From Lachnospiraceae bacterium (GTDB taxonomy: Bacteria; Bacillota; Clostridia; Lachnospirales; Lachnospiraceae), in contig DOVG01000016.1 of NCBI GenBank assembly GCA_003520205.1, positions 1 through 6,031 on the forward strand: a stretch of 6,031 nt of DNA, read 5' to 3'. The notes below the pieces were generated by a model that was not told where the DNA came from, made no database searches, and worked only from the letters and a program-made list of their open reading frames with translations. Positions 1 to 6,031 of this stretch are shown piece after piece. Position 1 is the first letter of the stretch. Each line of letters starts with the position of its first letter. The position numbers and the translations under genes were made by a program.

Positions 1-26
1 ATATCATGACATAAGTAAGAAGAGAT

Positions 27-31
27 AGGAG
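27..31 (+). promoter_or_regulatory. Ribosome binding site of the MFS gene
   Basis: AGGAG lies about 7-8 bases before the ATG at 39, a good match to the anti-Shine-Dalgarno sequence at normal spacing. It fixes the start of the MFS gene. Confidence 0.75.
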
Positions 32-38
32 ATTTTTA

Positions 39-1259
39 ATGAATAAGCAATTCTGGACTCTCAGATATACTCTCATAAATGTAACATACTTTGTAGCTTT
101 CTGTACGATACATGCGCTTGCCGCCGTGTATCTTCTTGACCATGGATTCACAAATACTGAAGTAGGAATACTTCTTGCCATAGCAAATATTCTGTCCGCT
201 GTAGCGCAGCCTGTGGTAGCCGGAATAATAGATAAACCAGGACCTCTCACTAACAGAAGATTCATCCTGATTGCTGTTACCATCATAGCTTTAGGTTCTC
301 TCCTGCTTATGTTTCTCGGAAATAACAAAGCTCTGGTTTTTGTTATCTATATGCTCATATACATGGTTCAGTTTACCTACCAGCCTATAATGACAGCCCT
401 TTGTTTCGAATATCAGAAGGCCGGATGCAACATCTATTACGGACTTGCACGTGGTCTGGGTTCAGCCAGTTTCGCTATAACATCTGCCTTTGTAGGAGGC
501 GCCGTCGAGAAAAACGGAGTAGGCATACTTCTTATAATAAATGTAGTCTCCATGCTCCTTTCCGGCATATTAGTTTTTACCTTCAAGAAAAATGATAAAA
601 TAAAAAGTACCGATATCGGTACAAACAATGAGCGATACGGCGGCTCATCTGTTGAAACAGAAAACGGCGACACAGCCCACAACAATCTGTTTGATTTTAT
701 CCGCACTTATCCTGCATTTTCACTATTCCTTCTGGGAACCATATGTTTCTTCTTCGCCCATAATATGATCAATGATTTTATGATACAGATCATTCGTTTT
801 CTCGGCGGAGGCGAAAAGGAACTCGGATATTCCAACTTCCTTCAGGCGATTCTGGAGCTTCCTGTAATGGCACTGATAGGAATAGTACTTAAGAAGATTA
901 CTTCAGATAGACTGCTTATCATGTCCGGAATAGCTTTTTTTATAAAAATACTCATACTTGTCTTTGCAACCAATATGGTCGGTATGTATTTAAGTCAGTC
1001 TTTTCAGCTCTTTGCCTACGCAGTTTTTATCCCGGCCGGAGCGTACTATGTAAGCAAGCATATGTCAGAGTCAGACCAGGTAAAGGGGCAGGCATTTATA
1101 ACCAGTGCCATAACGATTGGCGGAGTATTCTCTAATCTCTTAAGTGGAGTTATCCTTGATCATCTGGGAATCAGAGCTATGCTTATAACAGGAACCGCTG
1201 TTAATGCAGTCGGTGTAGTTATTGCGTTTATCTCTATGGGAAGAAAAAAGAACAGCTGA
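39..1259 (+). CDS. MFS transporter, 12-TM, MFS_1-like / LacY-like sugar-symporter branch
   Basis: A 406-residue integral membrane protein with about twelve hydrophobic segments in two halves. The halves are joined by a polar, Gly/Asn/Glu-rich cytoplasmic loop at about residues 183-217, the usual major facilitator layout and length. The stretch YYGLARGLGS (133-142) after TM4, the ELPVM segment (273-277) in the second half, and the KGQAFITSA...GVILD region (349-374) resemble the MFS_1-like/LacY-related family, many members of which are proton-coupled sugar or nucleoside importers. The substrate cannot be told from sequence. The ATG at 39 is preceded by AGGAG about 8 bases upstream (positions 27-31), supporting this start. 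It is the only + strand gene and ends 4 bases from the convergent HAD gene, so it is not part of the leftward operon. No promoter can be judged because only 38 upstream bases are present. The MFS call is firm; the subfamily is moderate. Confidence 0.9.
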   Translation: MNKQFWTLRYTLINVTYFVAFCTIHALAAVYLLDHGFTNTEVGILLAIANILSAVAQPVVAGIIDKPGPLTNRRFILIAVTIIALGSLLLMFLGNNKALVFVIYMLIYMVQFTYQPIMTALCFEYQKAGCNIYYGLARGLGSASFAITSAFVGGAVEKNGVGILLIINVVSMLLSGILVFTFKKNDKIKSTDIGTNNERYGGSSVETENGDTAHNNLFDFIRTYPAFSLFLLGTICFFFAHNMINDFMIQIIRFLGGGEKELGYSNFLQAILELPVMALIGIVLKKITSDRLLIMSGIAFFIKILILVFATNMVGMYLSQSFQLFAYAVFIPAGAYYVSKHMSESDQVKGQAFITSAITIGGVFSNLLSGVILDHLGIRAMLITGTAVNAVGVVIAFISMGRKKNS

Positions 1260-1268
1260 AACGCTACT
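1241..1268 (-). terminator. Possible weak intrinsic terminator after the HAD gene
   Basis: On the minus strand, AGTAGC (1268-1263) can pair with GCTGTT (1256-1251) around a 6-base loop. The 6-bp stem includes two adjacent G-U pairs and is followed by C and six T (1249-1244). The stem starts in the HAD stop codon and the T-run lies antisense to the last codons of the MFS gene. On the + strand the G-U pairs become C-A mismatches, so it could work only for leftward transcription. The stem is short and weak; this is a candidate only. Confidence 0.3.
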
Positions 1269-1932
1269 TTTCCCCGGCAAGTATCCTTATGATATCTTCA
1301 GGTCTGTCTGCGAAGCAGTCAGCTCCCTGTTCTATCAGATACTTTTTATCCCTGAAGCCCCACAGCACTGAGATGCAGGGAAGTTCAGAATTTCTGGCGG
1401 TCATAAGATCAACCTCTGAGTCACCTATATATATAGATTCTTCTTTTGTACTCCCCATTTCCTTAAGAGCCGCATAAACCATATCAGGTGCCGGCTTTCT
1501 GTTTATACCAGCTTTTTCACCAAGGGCTGTGTCAACATAGTCGGTAAAGAATCTGTCATTTAATTCTTTAACCGCCGAATCTATTTTATTTGAAACTATA
1601 GCCAGTCTGTAACCTTTTTCTTTTAACTGTCTCATAACATCTACTATACCGTCATATGGTCTGGTTCTATCCAGACAATGGGCGTCATAATGTTCCTTAA
1701 AGACTACCATCATTTCGTCTATTATATCTGCCGAAGCACCTTCAGGAAGAGACAAACGAAGTGCTTCTTTCACTCCATTGCCAAAGAACAGTCTGTACTC
1801 CTCAAGCCTGTGTCCCGGCATATTGAATCTATCCAGAACATAATTCATTGATACTGTAAGATCCTCCAGAGTATTAAGTACTGTTCCATCCATATCAAAA
1901 ACTATAGTCGTTATTTCTTGCATTGATTTCAT
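1264..1932 (-). CDS. HAD-superfamily hydrolase, phosphoglycolate phosphatase-like
   Basis: A 222-residue soluble protein with all four HAD motifs. Motif I is DMDGT, with nucleophile D13 and acid/base D15; motif II is S114-N115 in IVSNK; the motif III lysine is K146 in NRKPAPD; motif IV is GDSEVD, with D171 and D175 for Mg2+. The span between motifs I and II (about residues 20-95) is a helical C1-type cap containing FGNGVKEAL, close to the GNG motif of Gph/PpaX-type phosphatases. Length matches that family. The likely reaction is dephosphorylation of a small phosphorylated metabolite such as phosphoglycolate, in the cytoplasm; exact specificity is not readable. The start at 1932 has AAGGAG about 13 bases upstream, rather far; M4 (1923) would be farther still. 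It follows the kinase gene after 20 bases and is probably cotranscribed, but a functional link to the transporter genes is not evident. Confidence 0.9.
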   Translation of the reverse strand: MKSMQEITTIVFDMDGTVLNTLEDLTVSMNYVLDRFNMPGHRLEEYRLFFGNGVKEALRLSLPEGASADIIDEMMVVFKEHYDAHCLDRTRPYDGIVDVMRQLKEKGYRLAIVSNKIDSAVKELNDRFFTDYVDTALGEKAGINRKPAPDMVYAALKEMGSTKEESIYIGDSEVDLMTARNSELPCISVLWGFRDKKYLIEQGADCFADRPEDIIRILAGEK

Positions 1933-1952
1933 TTTCTTATGTCGTCTCCTTA

Positions 1953-2828
1953 TCAGAATTCAATAGTTATTATAAGTCTGCCATTTTCATACGATGCTTC
2001 TACCGGTATATTCATCTTCTCTGCAAAGGTTCTTACGATAGAAAGTCCGATACCTGTCGATTTAGCCATACCATTTTCTACAGTATAGAATCTGTCAAAT
2101 AATTTCTCCACCTGAACTCTGTCCAGATTCTTTGCTGTATTCGCTATAATGAATGTTCCTTCATCAGAAAGCGATATATCAAGATCACCTTCACTGTACT
2201 TAACCGCATTACTGATAAGATTATTTATTATCCTGTCAACATATGACGGATACAGTTTTCTGACTACTTTATTCTCCGTTATATATATGTCAGGCTTTAT
2301 CCCTTTTTCAGTAAATGCCGGATAGAAGTTCATCACAGCATCCTCAACCACCTTACCTATATTAACCTTCTGTTTTTCTTCCTGCACATCTATATCATTT
2401 ACGACCATATAATCGAACAGATCATTCGTAAGCAGCTTCATATGCTCGGTTCTTTCACCGATTATACTCAGATACTCCTTCAGTTCATCTGACTTATCAA
2501 GCCTGTCTGCCAGCTCCAGATATCCGCTTATTGCTGTAAGCGGTGTTCTTATATCATGTGCTACATTTGTTATGACATTACGAATATTCATATCACCCTG
2601 TCTATACCTATGAAATGCGCGTCTCATCTCGGTTATCGTATCATTGATTGAACTGGCCAGCTCTCTGATTCGCTTGTCTCTGCTCGAAACGCCTATCAGT
2701 GTATCACTATCAAGAGTCATTCTCTCCCGATAATCCTCCGCCAGTTCTTTTAGAGAGAATCTCATCGCGCATATTTTTATAAGCAATGCTATATTTATTA
2801 TAATGCTTATAGTCAGAGCTATATTCAT
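1953..2828 (-). CDS. Sensor histidine kinase with single N-terminal TM helix, LanK-like
   Basis: A 291-residue membrane histidine kinase. One hydrophobic helix (about residues 3-20) begins almost at the initiator Met, with positive residues only after it, so the N terminus should be outside and the rest cytoplasmic. There is no extracytoplasmic sensor domain. A linker (22-78) leads to the H-box HDIRTPL with phospho-acceptor H91. The ATPase domain has an N-box (NNLISNAVKYS, about 202-212), an F-box (LFDRFY, 243-248) and a G2 box (STGIGLSIV, 257-265). The usual DxGxG G1 box is replaced by IIANTA (about 227-232), which I recall as common in this group of small kinases. The start at 2828 is chosen because AAGGAG lies 6 bases upstream, and because the longer frame from 2894 begins in a terminator hairpin and adds 22 residues before the TM helix. 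Its position after ABC-2 transporter genes suggests it controls them. No response regulator is in the window. Confidence 0.92.
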   Translation of the reverse strand: MNIALTISIIINIALLIKICAMRFSLKELAEDYRERMTLDSDTLIGVSSRDKRIRELASSINDTITEMRRAFHRYRQGDMNIRNVITNVAHDIRTPLTAISGYLELADRLDKSDELKEYLSIIGERTEHMKLLTNDLFDYMVVNDIDVQEEKQKVNIGKVVEDAVMNFYPAFTEKGIKPDIYITENKVVRKLYPSYVDRIINNLISNAVKYSEGDLDISLSDEGTFIIANTAKNLDRVQVEKLFDRFYTVENGMAKSTGIGLSIVRTFAEKMNIPVEASYENGRLIITIEF

Positions 2829-2834
2829 TCTTAT

Positions 2835-2840
2835 CTCCTT
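2835..2840 (-). promoter_or_regulatory. Ribosome binding site that decides the kinase start
   Basis: AAGGAG on the minus strand (2840-2835) is 6 bases before the ATG at 2828. The upstream in-frame ATG at 2894 has no such site and lies inside a hairpin, so translation should begin at 2828. Confidence 0.8.
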
Positions 2841-2861
2841 TGCAAAGTATAAGTTGGTCAT

Positions 2862-2894
2862 ACAAAAACAATACCCCGGGTAACCCCAGGGCAT
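2862..2894 (-). terminator. Rho-independent terminator after the erythromycin-esterase-like gene
   Basis: On the minus strand, ATGCCCTGGG (2894-2885) pairs with CCCGGGGTAT (2880-2871) around the tetraloop GTTA. This gives a 10-bp stem with a GC-rich core and two G-U pairs. A T-rich tail follows at once (TGTTTTTGT, 2870-2862). It begins 4 bases after the esterase stop codon and ends about 33 bases before the kinase ATG. Stem, loop and U-tract are all of canonical form. Since the next gene points the same way, it probably lowers, rather than abolishes, kinase transcription from the upstream promoter. Confidence 0.85.
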
Positions 2895-2898
2895 TATA

Positions 2899-4185
2899 CT
2901 AATAATCTAAACAACGTATAGGTGTTACATCATAATAATACATCACTGCGTCAAATCTGTCAGCCTGAATCAGATTCTGGCGATAAGTTTTATAGATATA
3001 CACCTGATCAGTGTGTCCTTCACCAACCATTCCCATCATACCAGGAGAATGAACAAGGTCATACACCTTACCATCTTCTTTTGTTAGTTTTGTAAAGTCA
3101 AGTACATAGCGGCCTCCATCAAAAAACTTCGCCTGAAATGCAAGCCTGTCATCAGAACAGAAATCATGATCTGCTCTTTCATACTCTTCATCAAAGGTAC
3201 CAGCAGTATGAATATTTACAGTTGCATTATAGAACTCAGTTCCAACACAGAAGTAGCTGCCACCAAATTCGTCAAGTATATGGCCTCCCATAGCAACTTC
3301 ACCGTAGCCTTCATTATCACCCTTCATTACATGACCATTATGTGCTGTGATAATAATCTGTGAATATCCTCTCTCTACTTCAAGTTCATACTCACTCTTA
3401 AGATTCTTAGCCATACTGCTATCTCTATGTTCACCATATGCGACAGGATCTTCATTAAAACTTGGAGCATCAAGCCACTGCACGATACTTCCTGCTATTA
3501 TAGAAGCATTCTTGCACTCGAAACTGTCTTCAGAAGAAAGTCTGTCTCTTAATCTCTCAAAAAACTCCTTGTTTGATTCAACTGTATCTAATTTATCTGA
3601 TTCAAGTTCAGTATTCATCCTGCTGATAAGTTCCAGTTCACTCTTATCTATCAAATCAGTATGCTTCTCAGCAAATCCGGCAAGATACTCGATTTCTCTA
3701 TACGGTCCCTGCATATCTACGCCATAAAACATAAGTGACTCTTCATAGGTTTTATCCCTGTTATAATCTCTCATCCAGGTAAGAAGCTCTACCAGCTGCT
3801 CCGTATCATAAATCGGATAATTTGTTCTGGACATTATCTCTCTTAAATCTGAGTCATCATTATGAATCGCATCATTTATCTCTGCTGCTTCTCCGGTTGA
3901 CATTTCAAATGCTATACTATGACATTTGCCTGTCTCAACCTGCTTCTTAAGCATTTCCAGCTTTGCTGTCTGGAACTCACAGTTACCGTGAGTTGCCTCT
4001 CCTATTCCGACAACCTTAATATCCTCCGGAATAGTCAGTTCTTCAAAGCTTATTCCTTTTTCCTCTATGCCATCCAGCTTTCTGGCTGGTGACCCGATAA
4101 GTCCACACTTAAATGCAAGCATAAGTCCGAGGTATACCGCTACCAGTGCTGCGCAGCCTGCGAAAATCATTTTAAATTTCTTCAT
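2899..4185 (-). CDS. Erythromycin esterase family protein, membrane-anchored
   Basis: A 428-residue protein with the erythromycin esterase fold signature. It has GEATHG (62-67, with E63 and H66), IAFE (91-94), an HRDSSMAKNL region (253-262) with R254, AHNGHVMKG (281-289, with H282 and H285) and GTEF (315-318). In Ere enzymes the His of GExxHG is the proposed general base that activates water to open the macrolide lactone, and the HNxH region also lines the active site; all are kept here. Unlike the plasmid-borne, cytoplasmic EreA/EreB, it starts with MKKFK and a hydrophobic segment (about 6-25), a signal anchor or signal peptide placing the domain outside the cell. A lipobox is unlikely, because the Cys at 11 comes too early and has Phe at -3. 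AAGGA lies about 10-11 bases before the ATG, and the gap to the upstream permease gene is 17 bases. Many chromosomal family members have unknown substrates, so macrolide resistance should not be assumed. Confidence 0.88.
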   Translation of the reverse strand: MKKFKMIFAGCAALVAVYLGLMLAFKCGLIGSPARKLDGIEEKGISFEELTIPEDIKVVGIGEATHGNCEFQTAKLEMLKKQVETGKCHSIAFEMSTGEAAEINDAIHNDDSDLREIMSRTNYPIYDTEQLVELLTWMRDYNRDKTYEESLMFYGVDMQGPYREIEYLAGFAEKHTDLIDKSELELISRMNTELESDKLDTVESNKEFFERLRDRLSSEDSFECKNASIIAGSIVQWLDAPSFNEDPVAYGEHRDSSMAKNLKSEYELEVERGYSQIIITAHNGHVMKGDNEGYGEVAMGGHILDEFGGSYFCVGTEFYNATVNIHTAGTFDEEYERADHDFCSDDRLAFQAKFFDGGRYVLDFTKLTKEDGKVYDLVHSPGMMGMVGEGHTDQVYIYKTYRQNLIQADRFDAVMYYYDVTPIRCLDY

Positions 4186-4202
4186 TTATCTTAATTCCTT
4201 CA

Positions 4203-4943
4203 CTATGTCAAGTCTCTCTTATTAATATTTATTGTACTTACGAATACTGCCAGTATCATTACTGCTAATGAAAGCAGAATCTGAATAATCGTTCCCGGAT
4301 TAGAATTTTCTGCGTACATACCTGCGCGTGTAAACCACTGTCCCATAACATTTATATTGTATATGAGTATAACTACCTTATTAACCACACCTTTAGTTAT
4401 CATAATCATATAGTTTCCAAAAAGTATCATGTTAAAGCACACATTAATAAGCAGATAGGCTACAATAACACTTACTACAGGTTTACGAATACGAAATGAT
4501 ACAGAATAAATCACTGTGGTATAGCTCACTATTCCAATAAGCATAACGATAAATGATACAAAGTCAGATGCTGTTGGACGAGCTCCCGCTATAATACCTG
4601 ATATTATATTTACCAGCCACATGATTCCTACACCACTAAGCTGTGCGAAAAGTCCACTGAAGTAAATCTGTTTCTGAGAATAACCACTTATAATCTTGTT
4701 TCTAAATACACCATCTGAATATTCAAAGCATGTCACAAGAGATGCATAGATTGTAAAAAATGCAATGATAGCAATACTTATAAAAAAGGTTCTTCCAATC
4801 ATAGACATTCTACCAGTATGAGATCCTAAACCAATCGTCTCATTTGTAAAAACAAATGTACAAACAAATGCCAGTATAAGACCTATTATAAAAAATATGC
4901 TCTTGCCAATCCTTCTCATGTTAGTTATATATAAACTCTTCAT
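4203..4943 (-). CDS. ABC-2 type transporter permease (second subunit)
   Basis: A 246-residue membrane protein with about six hydrophobic segments (near 14-33, 52-71, 98-120, 127-148, 157-181 and 218-238). The motif FEYSDGVFRNKIISGYSQ (73-90), after the second TM segment, is the conserved E..G..RNK..SG element of ABC-2 permeases of bacteriocin and lantibiotic immunity type. The chain ends INKRDLT, close to the end of the neighbouring permease. It should pair with that permease and the upstream ATPase to form an exporter in the cytoplasmic membrane; the substrate is not readable. The gene begins 4 bases after the upstream permease stop codon. Its nearest ribosome binding site (AAGGAG) lies within the end of that gene about 13 bases from the ATG, suggesting translational coupling. 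The alternative start M9 (4919) has no visible binding site. Confidence 0.85.
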   Translation of the reverse strand: MKSLYITNMRRIGKSIFFIIGLILAFVCTFVFTNETIGLGSHTGRMSMIGRTFFISIAIIAFFTIYASLVTCFEYSDGVFRNKIISGYSQKQIYFSGLFAQLSGVGIMWLVNIISGIIAGARPTASDFVSFIVMLIGIVSYTTVIYSVSFRIRKPVVSVIVAYLLINVCFNMILFGNYMIMITKGVVNKVVILIYNINVMGQWFTRAGMYAENSNPGTIIQILLSLAVMILAVFVSTININKRDLT

Positions 4944-4947
4944 TTCT

Positions 4948-5718
4948 CTACTTTAACTCCTTCTTATCAAAAATAATAAGTCCTATCACTGTTGTTATAA
5001 TAATCAGTCCGGCACACCCTATCAGCAGGCTTGTCATATCCCACCTCGGCATTCCTGAACATCTTGCATATGGGACATACTTATCAAAGAACCGGTAAAC
5101 CTCAAGCTTTGTTCCCGTAAGTGTAACCGGTCCTTTCTCAGGATATAGCTGTCTCATAACATCCATTCCGAATATCTTAAGCAGAAATGCAACTCCAAGT
5201 CCTATTATATAACTCGCATAATTTCCACCCATAATCATGATTATTCCTACTGAAAATACCGCTATTGCTGTACAGCTAATAGTAGTTTCCAGCATAGAGT
5301 AAGCCGCTTCCGAAAGTATCTGACTATGAAGTCCATCTGTAAAAATAAGCGCAAGTACAATCTCAAGCATCTGACAAAACATCGACATGAGAAATGATAA
5401 AAATGCCGAATTAATAATAGCTGCCAGGAATATATCACTTCTCTTTGCTCCGCTGCATAGCTTATTTCGAACTGATCCATTCGTAAATTCTCCTACATAT
5501 ACTATAAGAGTAGCTGCAGTAACTACGAATATAGAAGACTGGTTATATACCATCAATACATCATCAGCAGTTAAACTCCCACCATTATTCAGCAGTGTTA
5601 TAATCAACTTCAAAAGAACGACGTAGCCTACAATATAAGCAGCAAAGATCAGCATCAGTATTTTAATACCTCTATTCAGAAGTGTGCTTCTAAAATCTGT
5701 ATATAGCATTCTAAGCAT
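4948..5718 (-). CDS. ABC-2 type transporter permease (first subunit)
   Basis: A 256-residue membrane protein starting MLRMLYTDFR, with about six hydrophobic segments (near 18-42, 60-77, 97-127, 145-164, 166-184 and 230-250). GEFTNGSVRNKLCSGAKRSD (76-95) carries the E..G..RNK..SG signature of ABC-2 permeases and matches the equivalent motif in the next gene, so the two are paralogues that probably form a heterodimer. It ends FDKKELK. A longer frame opens at 5769, but the start at 5718 is preferred. GGGAGG (5732-5727) is 8 bases upstream, and this start overlaps the ATPase stop by only 8 bases; the extra 17 residues of the long form would be encoded within the ATPase gene and do not resemble a permease N terminus. 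Role: membrane subunit of an exporter, likely for peptides or antimicrobial compounds by family context. Confidence 0.87.
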   Translation of the reverse strand: MLRMLYTDFRSTLLNRGIKILMLIFAAYIVGYVVLLKLIITLLNNGGSLTADDVLMVYNQSSIFVVTAATLIVYVGEFTNGSVRNKLCSGAKRSDIFLAAIINSAFLSFLMSMFCQMLEIVLALIFTDGLHSQILSEAAYSMLETTISCTAIAVFSVGIIMIMGGNYASYIIGLGVAFLLKIFGMDVMRQLYPEKGPVTLTGTKLEVYRFFDKYVPYARCSGMPRWDMTSLLIGCAGLIIITTVIGLIIFDKKELK

Positions 5719-6031
5719 TGTCTTCGCCTCCCAGAAGTGCAAGATAAAAGGCCTCAAGACTTTCATCATGTTCTTCCATAGTAATTATCGTTGCCCCCTT
5801 CTCTTCAAATGCCTTTGCCATCTCAGAGAAAGTAATGTCTGAATATATATCTGCTGTATTATCATCTATAATCTTATACTCTATATTCTTCTCCTCCATA
5901 ATGCCGGCCAGAGCCTTTATATTATCAACCTTCATACGAACCGCCTTACGACACTGAGCACGCAGTTCATCAGCGCTCATCTCTCGAACTATATGTCCCT
6001 TATCAATAAATCCATAATGTGTTGCTACTCT
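5711..6031 (-). CDS. ABC transporter ATP-binding protein, C-terminal fragment (cut by window edge)
   Basis: The last 106 residues of an ATPase whose N-terminal part lies beyond the right edge. The frame is open to the end of the window; the first in-frame Met (5980) is internal. The visible part begins RVATHYGFIDKGHIVREMS, the strand that follows the H-loop in BcrA/LanF-type ATPases (typically ...YGFI..G.I..E.S..EL). It continues into the C-terminal extension of about 80 residues that these export ATPases carry. Walker A, Walker B and the signature motif would all be outside the window. The fragment ends LLGGEDNA, with its stop overlapping the first permease start by 8 bases. It would energise the exporter formed with the two permeases. 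The assignment rests on the short post-H-loop motif and gene order, so it is good but not certain. Confidence 0.85.
   Translation of the reverse strand, partial: RVATHYGFIDKGHIVREMSADELRAQCRKAVRMKVDNIKALAGIMEEKNIEYKIIDDNTADIYSDITFSEMAKAFEEKGATIITMEEHDESLEAFYLALLGGEDNA
5727..5732 (-). promoter_or_regulatory. Ribosome binding site that decides the first permease start
   Basis: GGGAGG on the minus strand (5732-5727) lies inside the last codons of the ATPase gene, 8 bases before the ATG at 5718. It supports the shorter permease start and coupling of the two genes. Confidence 0.75.

Noticed and set aside
8..16. Short lipobox-like FAGC in the esterase N terminus (residues 8-11, coordinates given as residue numbers only)
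   Set aside because: The Cys follows only three hydrophobic residues and has Phe at -3; the hydrophobic stretch continues after it, which fits an anchor rather than a lipoprotein signal.
437..706. Minus-strand open frame antisense to the MFS gene, and the + strand frame at 401-595
   Set aside because: Both overlap a clear MFS reading frame, have no family features and no ribosome binding sites; they are shadow frames.
2846..2871. Possible promoter for the kinase: TATACT (2851-2846) as -10 box on the minus strand
   Set aside because: The only -35-like hexamer (TTGTTT, 2871-2866) is 14 bases away and is part of the terminator tail; a start there would leave almost no leader before the ribosome site.
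2829..2894. 22-residue N-terminal extension of the kinase frame starting at 2894
   Set aside because: It is encoded by a terminator hairpin and its U-tract, lacks a ribosome binding site, and precedes an ATG at 2828 that has AAGGAG at ideal spacing.
3166..3727. Two + strand open frames (3166-3363 and 3347-3727) antisense to the esterase gene
   Set aside because: Composition is Ser/Leu-rich as expected from reading a coding region backwards; the esterase frame carries conserved catalytic motifs across the same bases.
4841..4870. Perfect 7-bp inverted repeat CATTTGT/ACAAATG with AAAA loop, plus a second ACAAATG copy at 4864-4870
   Set aside because: It lies within the second permease coding region, is AT-rich, and is explained by the repeated Phe-Val/Thr-Phe-Val codons there; no poly-T tail or regulatory position supports a function.
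5262..5626. Open frames at 5262-5480 (minus, other frame) and 5387-5626 (plus) within the first permease
   Set aside because: They lie inside the permease frame that contains the RNK..SG motif and TM segments; no independent support.
5719..5769. 17-residue N-terminal extension of the first permease starting at 5769
   Set aside because: It would lie wholly inside the ATPase gene and would skip the clear GGGAGG site placed for the ATG at 5718.

Overview
The window looks like a moderately AT-rich chromosomal segment of a Clostridia-type Firmicute, most plausibly a member of the Lachnospiraceae. That placement is inferred from AGGAG-type ribosome binding sites, tightly packed genes and the flavour of the proteins; no rRNA or other marker gene is present to confirm it. 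Nearly all of the window is coding. No tRNA, rRNA, CRISPR array or insertion sequence is visible, and no gene-free stretch exceeds about 75 bases.

Layout. On the + strand, 39-1259 encodes a 12-TM major facilitator transporter. It converges, with a 4-base gap, on a long leftward gene series. Read in the direction of transcription (right to left), that series is: the C-terminal part of an ABC transporter ATPase cut by the window edge (6031-5711); two paralogous ABC-2 type permeases (5718-4948 and 4943-4203); a membrane-anchored erythromycin-esterase-family protein (4185-2899); a strong Rho-independent terminator (2894-2862); a small sensor histidine kinase (2828-1953); and a HAD phosphatase of the phosphoglycolate-phosphatase type (1932-1264).

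How the genes fit together. The order ATPase, permease, permease, histidine kinase is the usual layout of two-component-controlled export or immunity systems for peptide antibiotics (LanFEG/Bcr-like) in Firmicutes. The matching response regulator is not in the window and would be expected just beyond the right edge. The unusual member is the erythromycin-esterase-like enzyme between the second permease and the kinase. It keeps the family's GExxHG and HNGH motifs and carries an N-terminal membrane anchor that would place the catalytic domain outside the cell. A self-protection module combining a pump with a surface hydrolase is a reasonable hypothesis, but the substrate cannot be read from the sequence.

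Two starts were corrected. The kinase begins at 2828, because the longer reading frame starts inside the terminator hairpin. The first permease begins at 5718, overlapping the ATPase stop by 8 bases.
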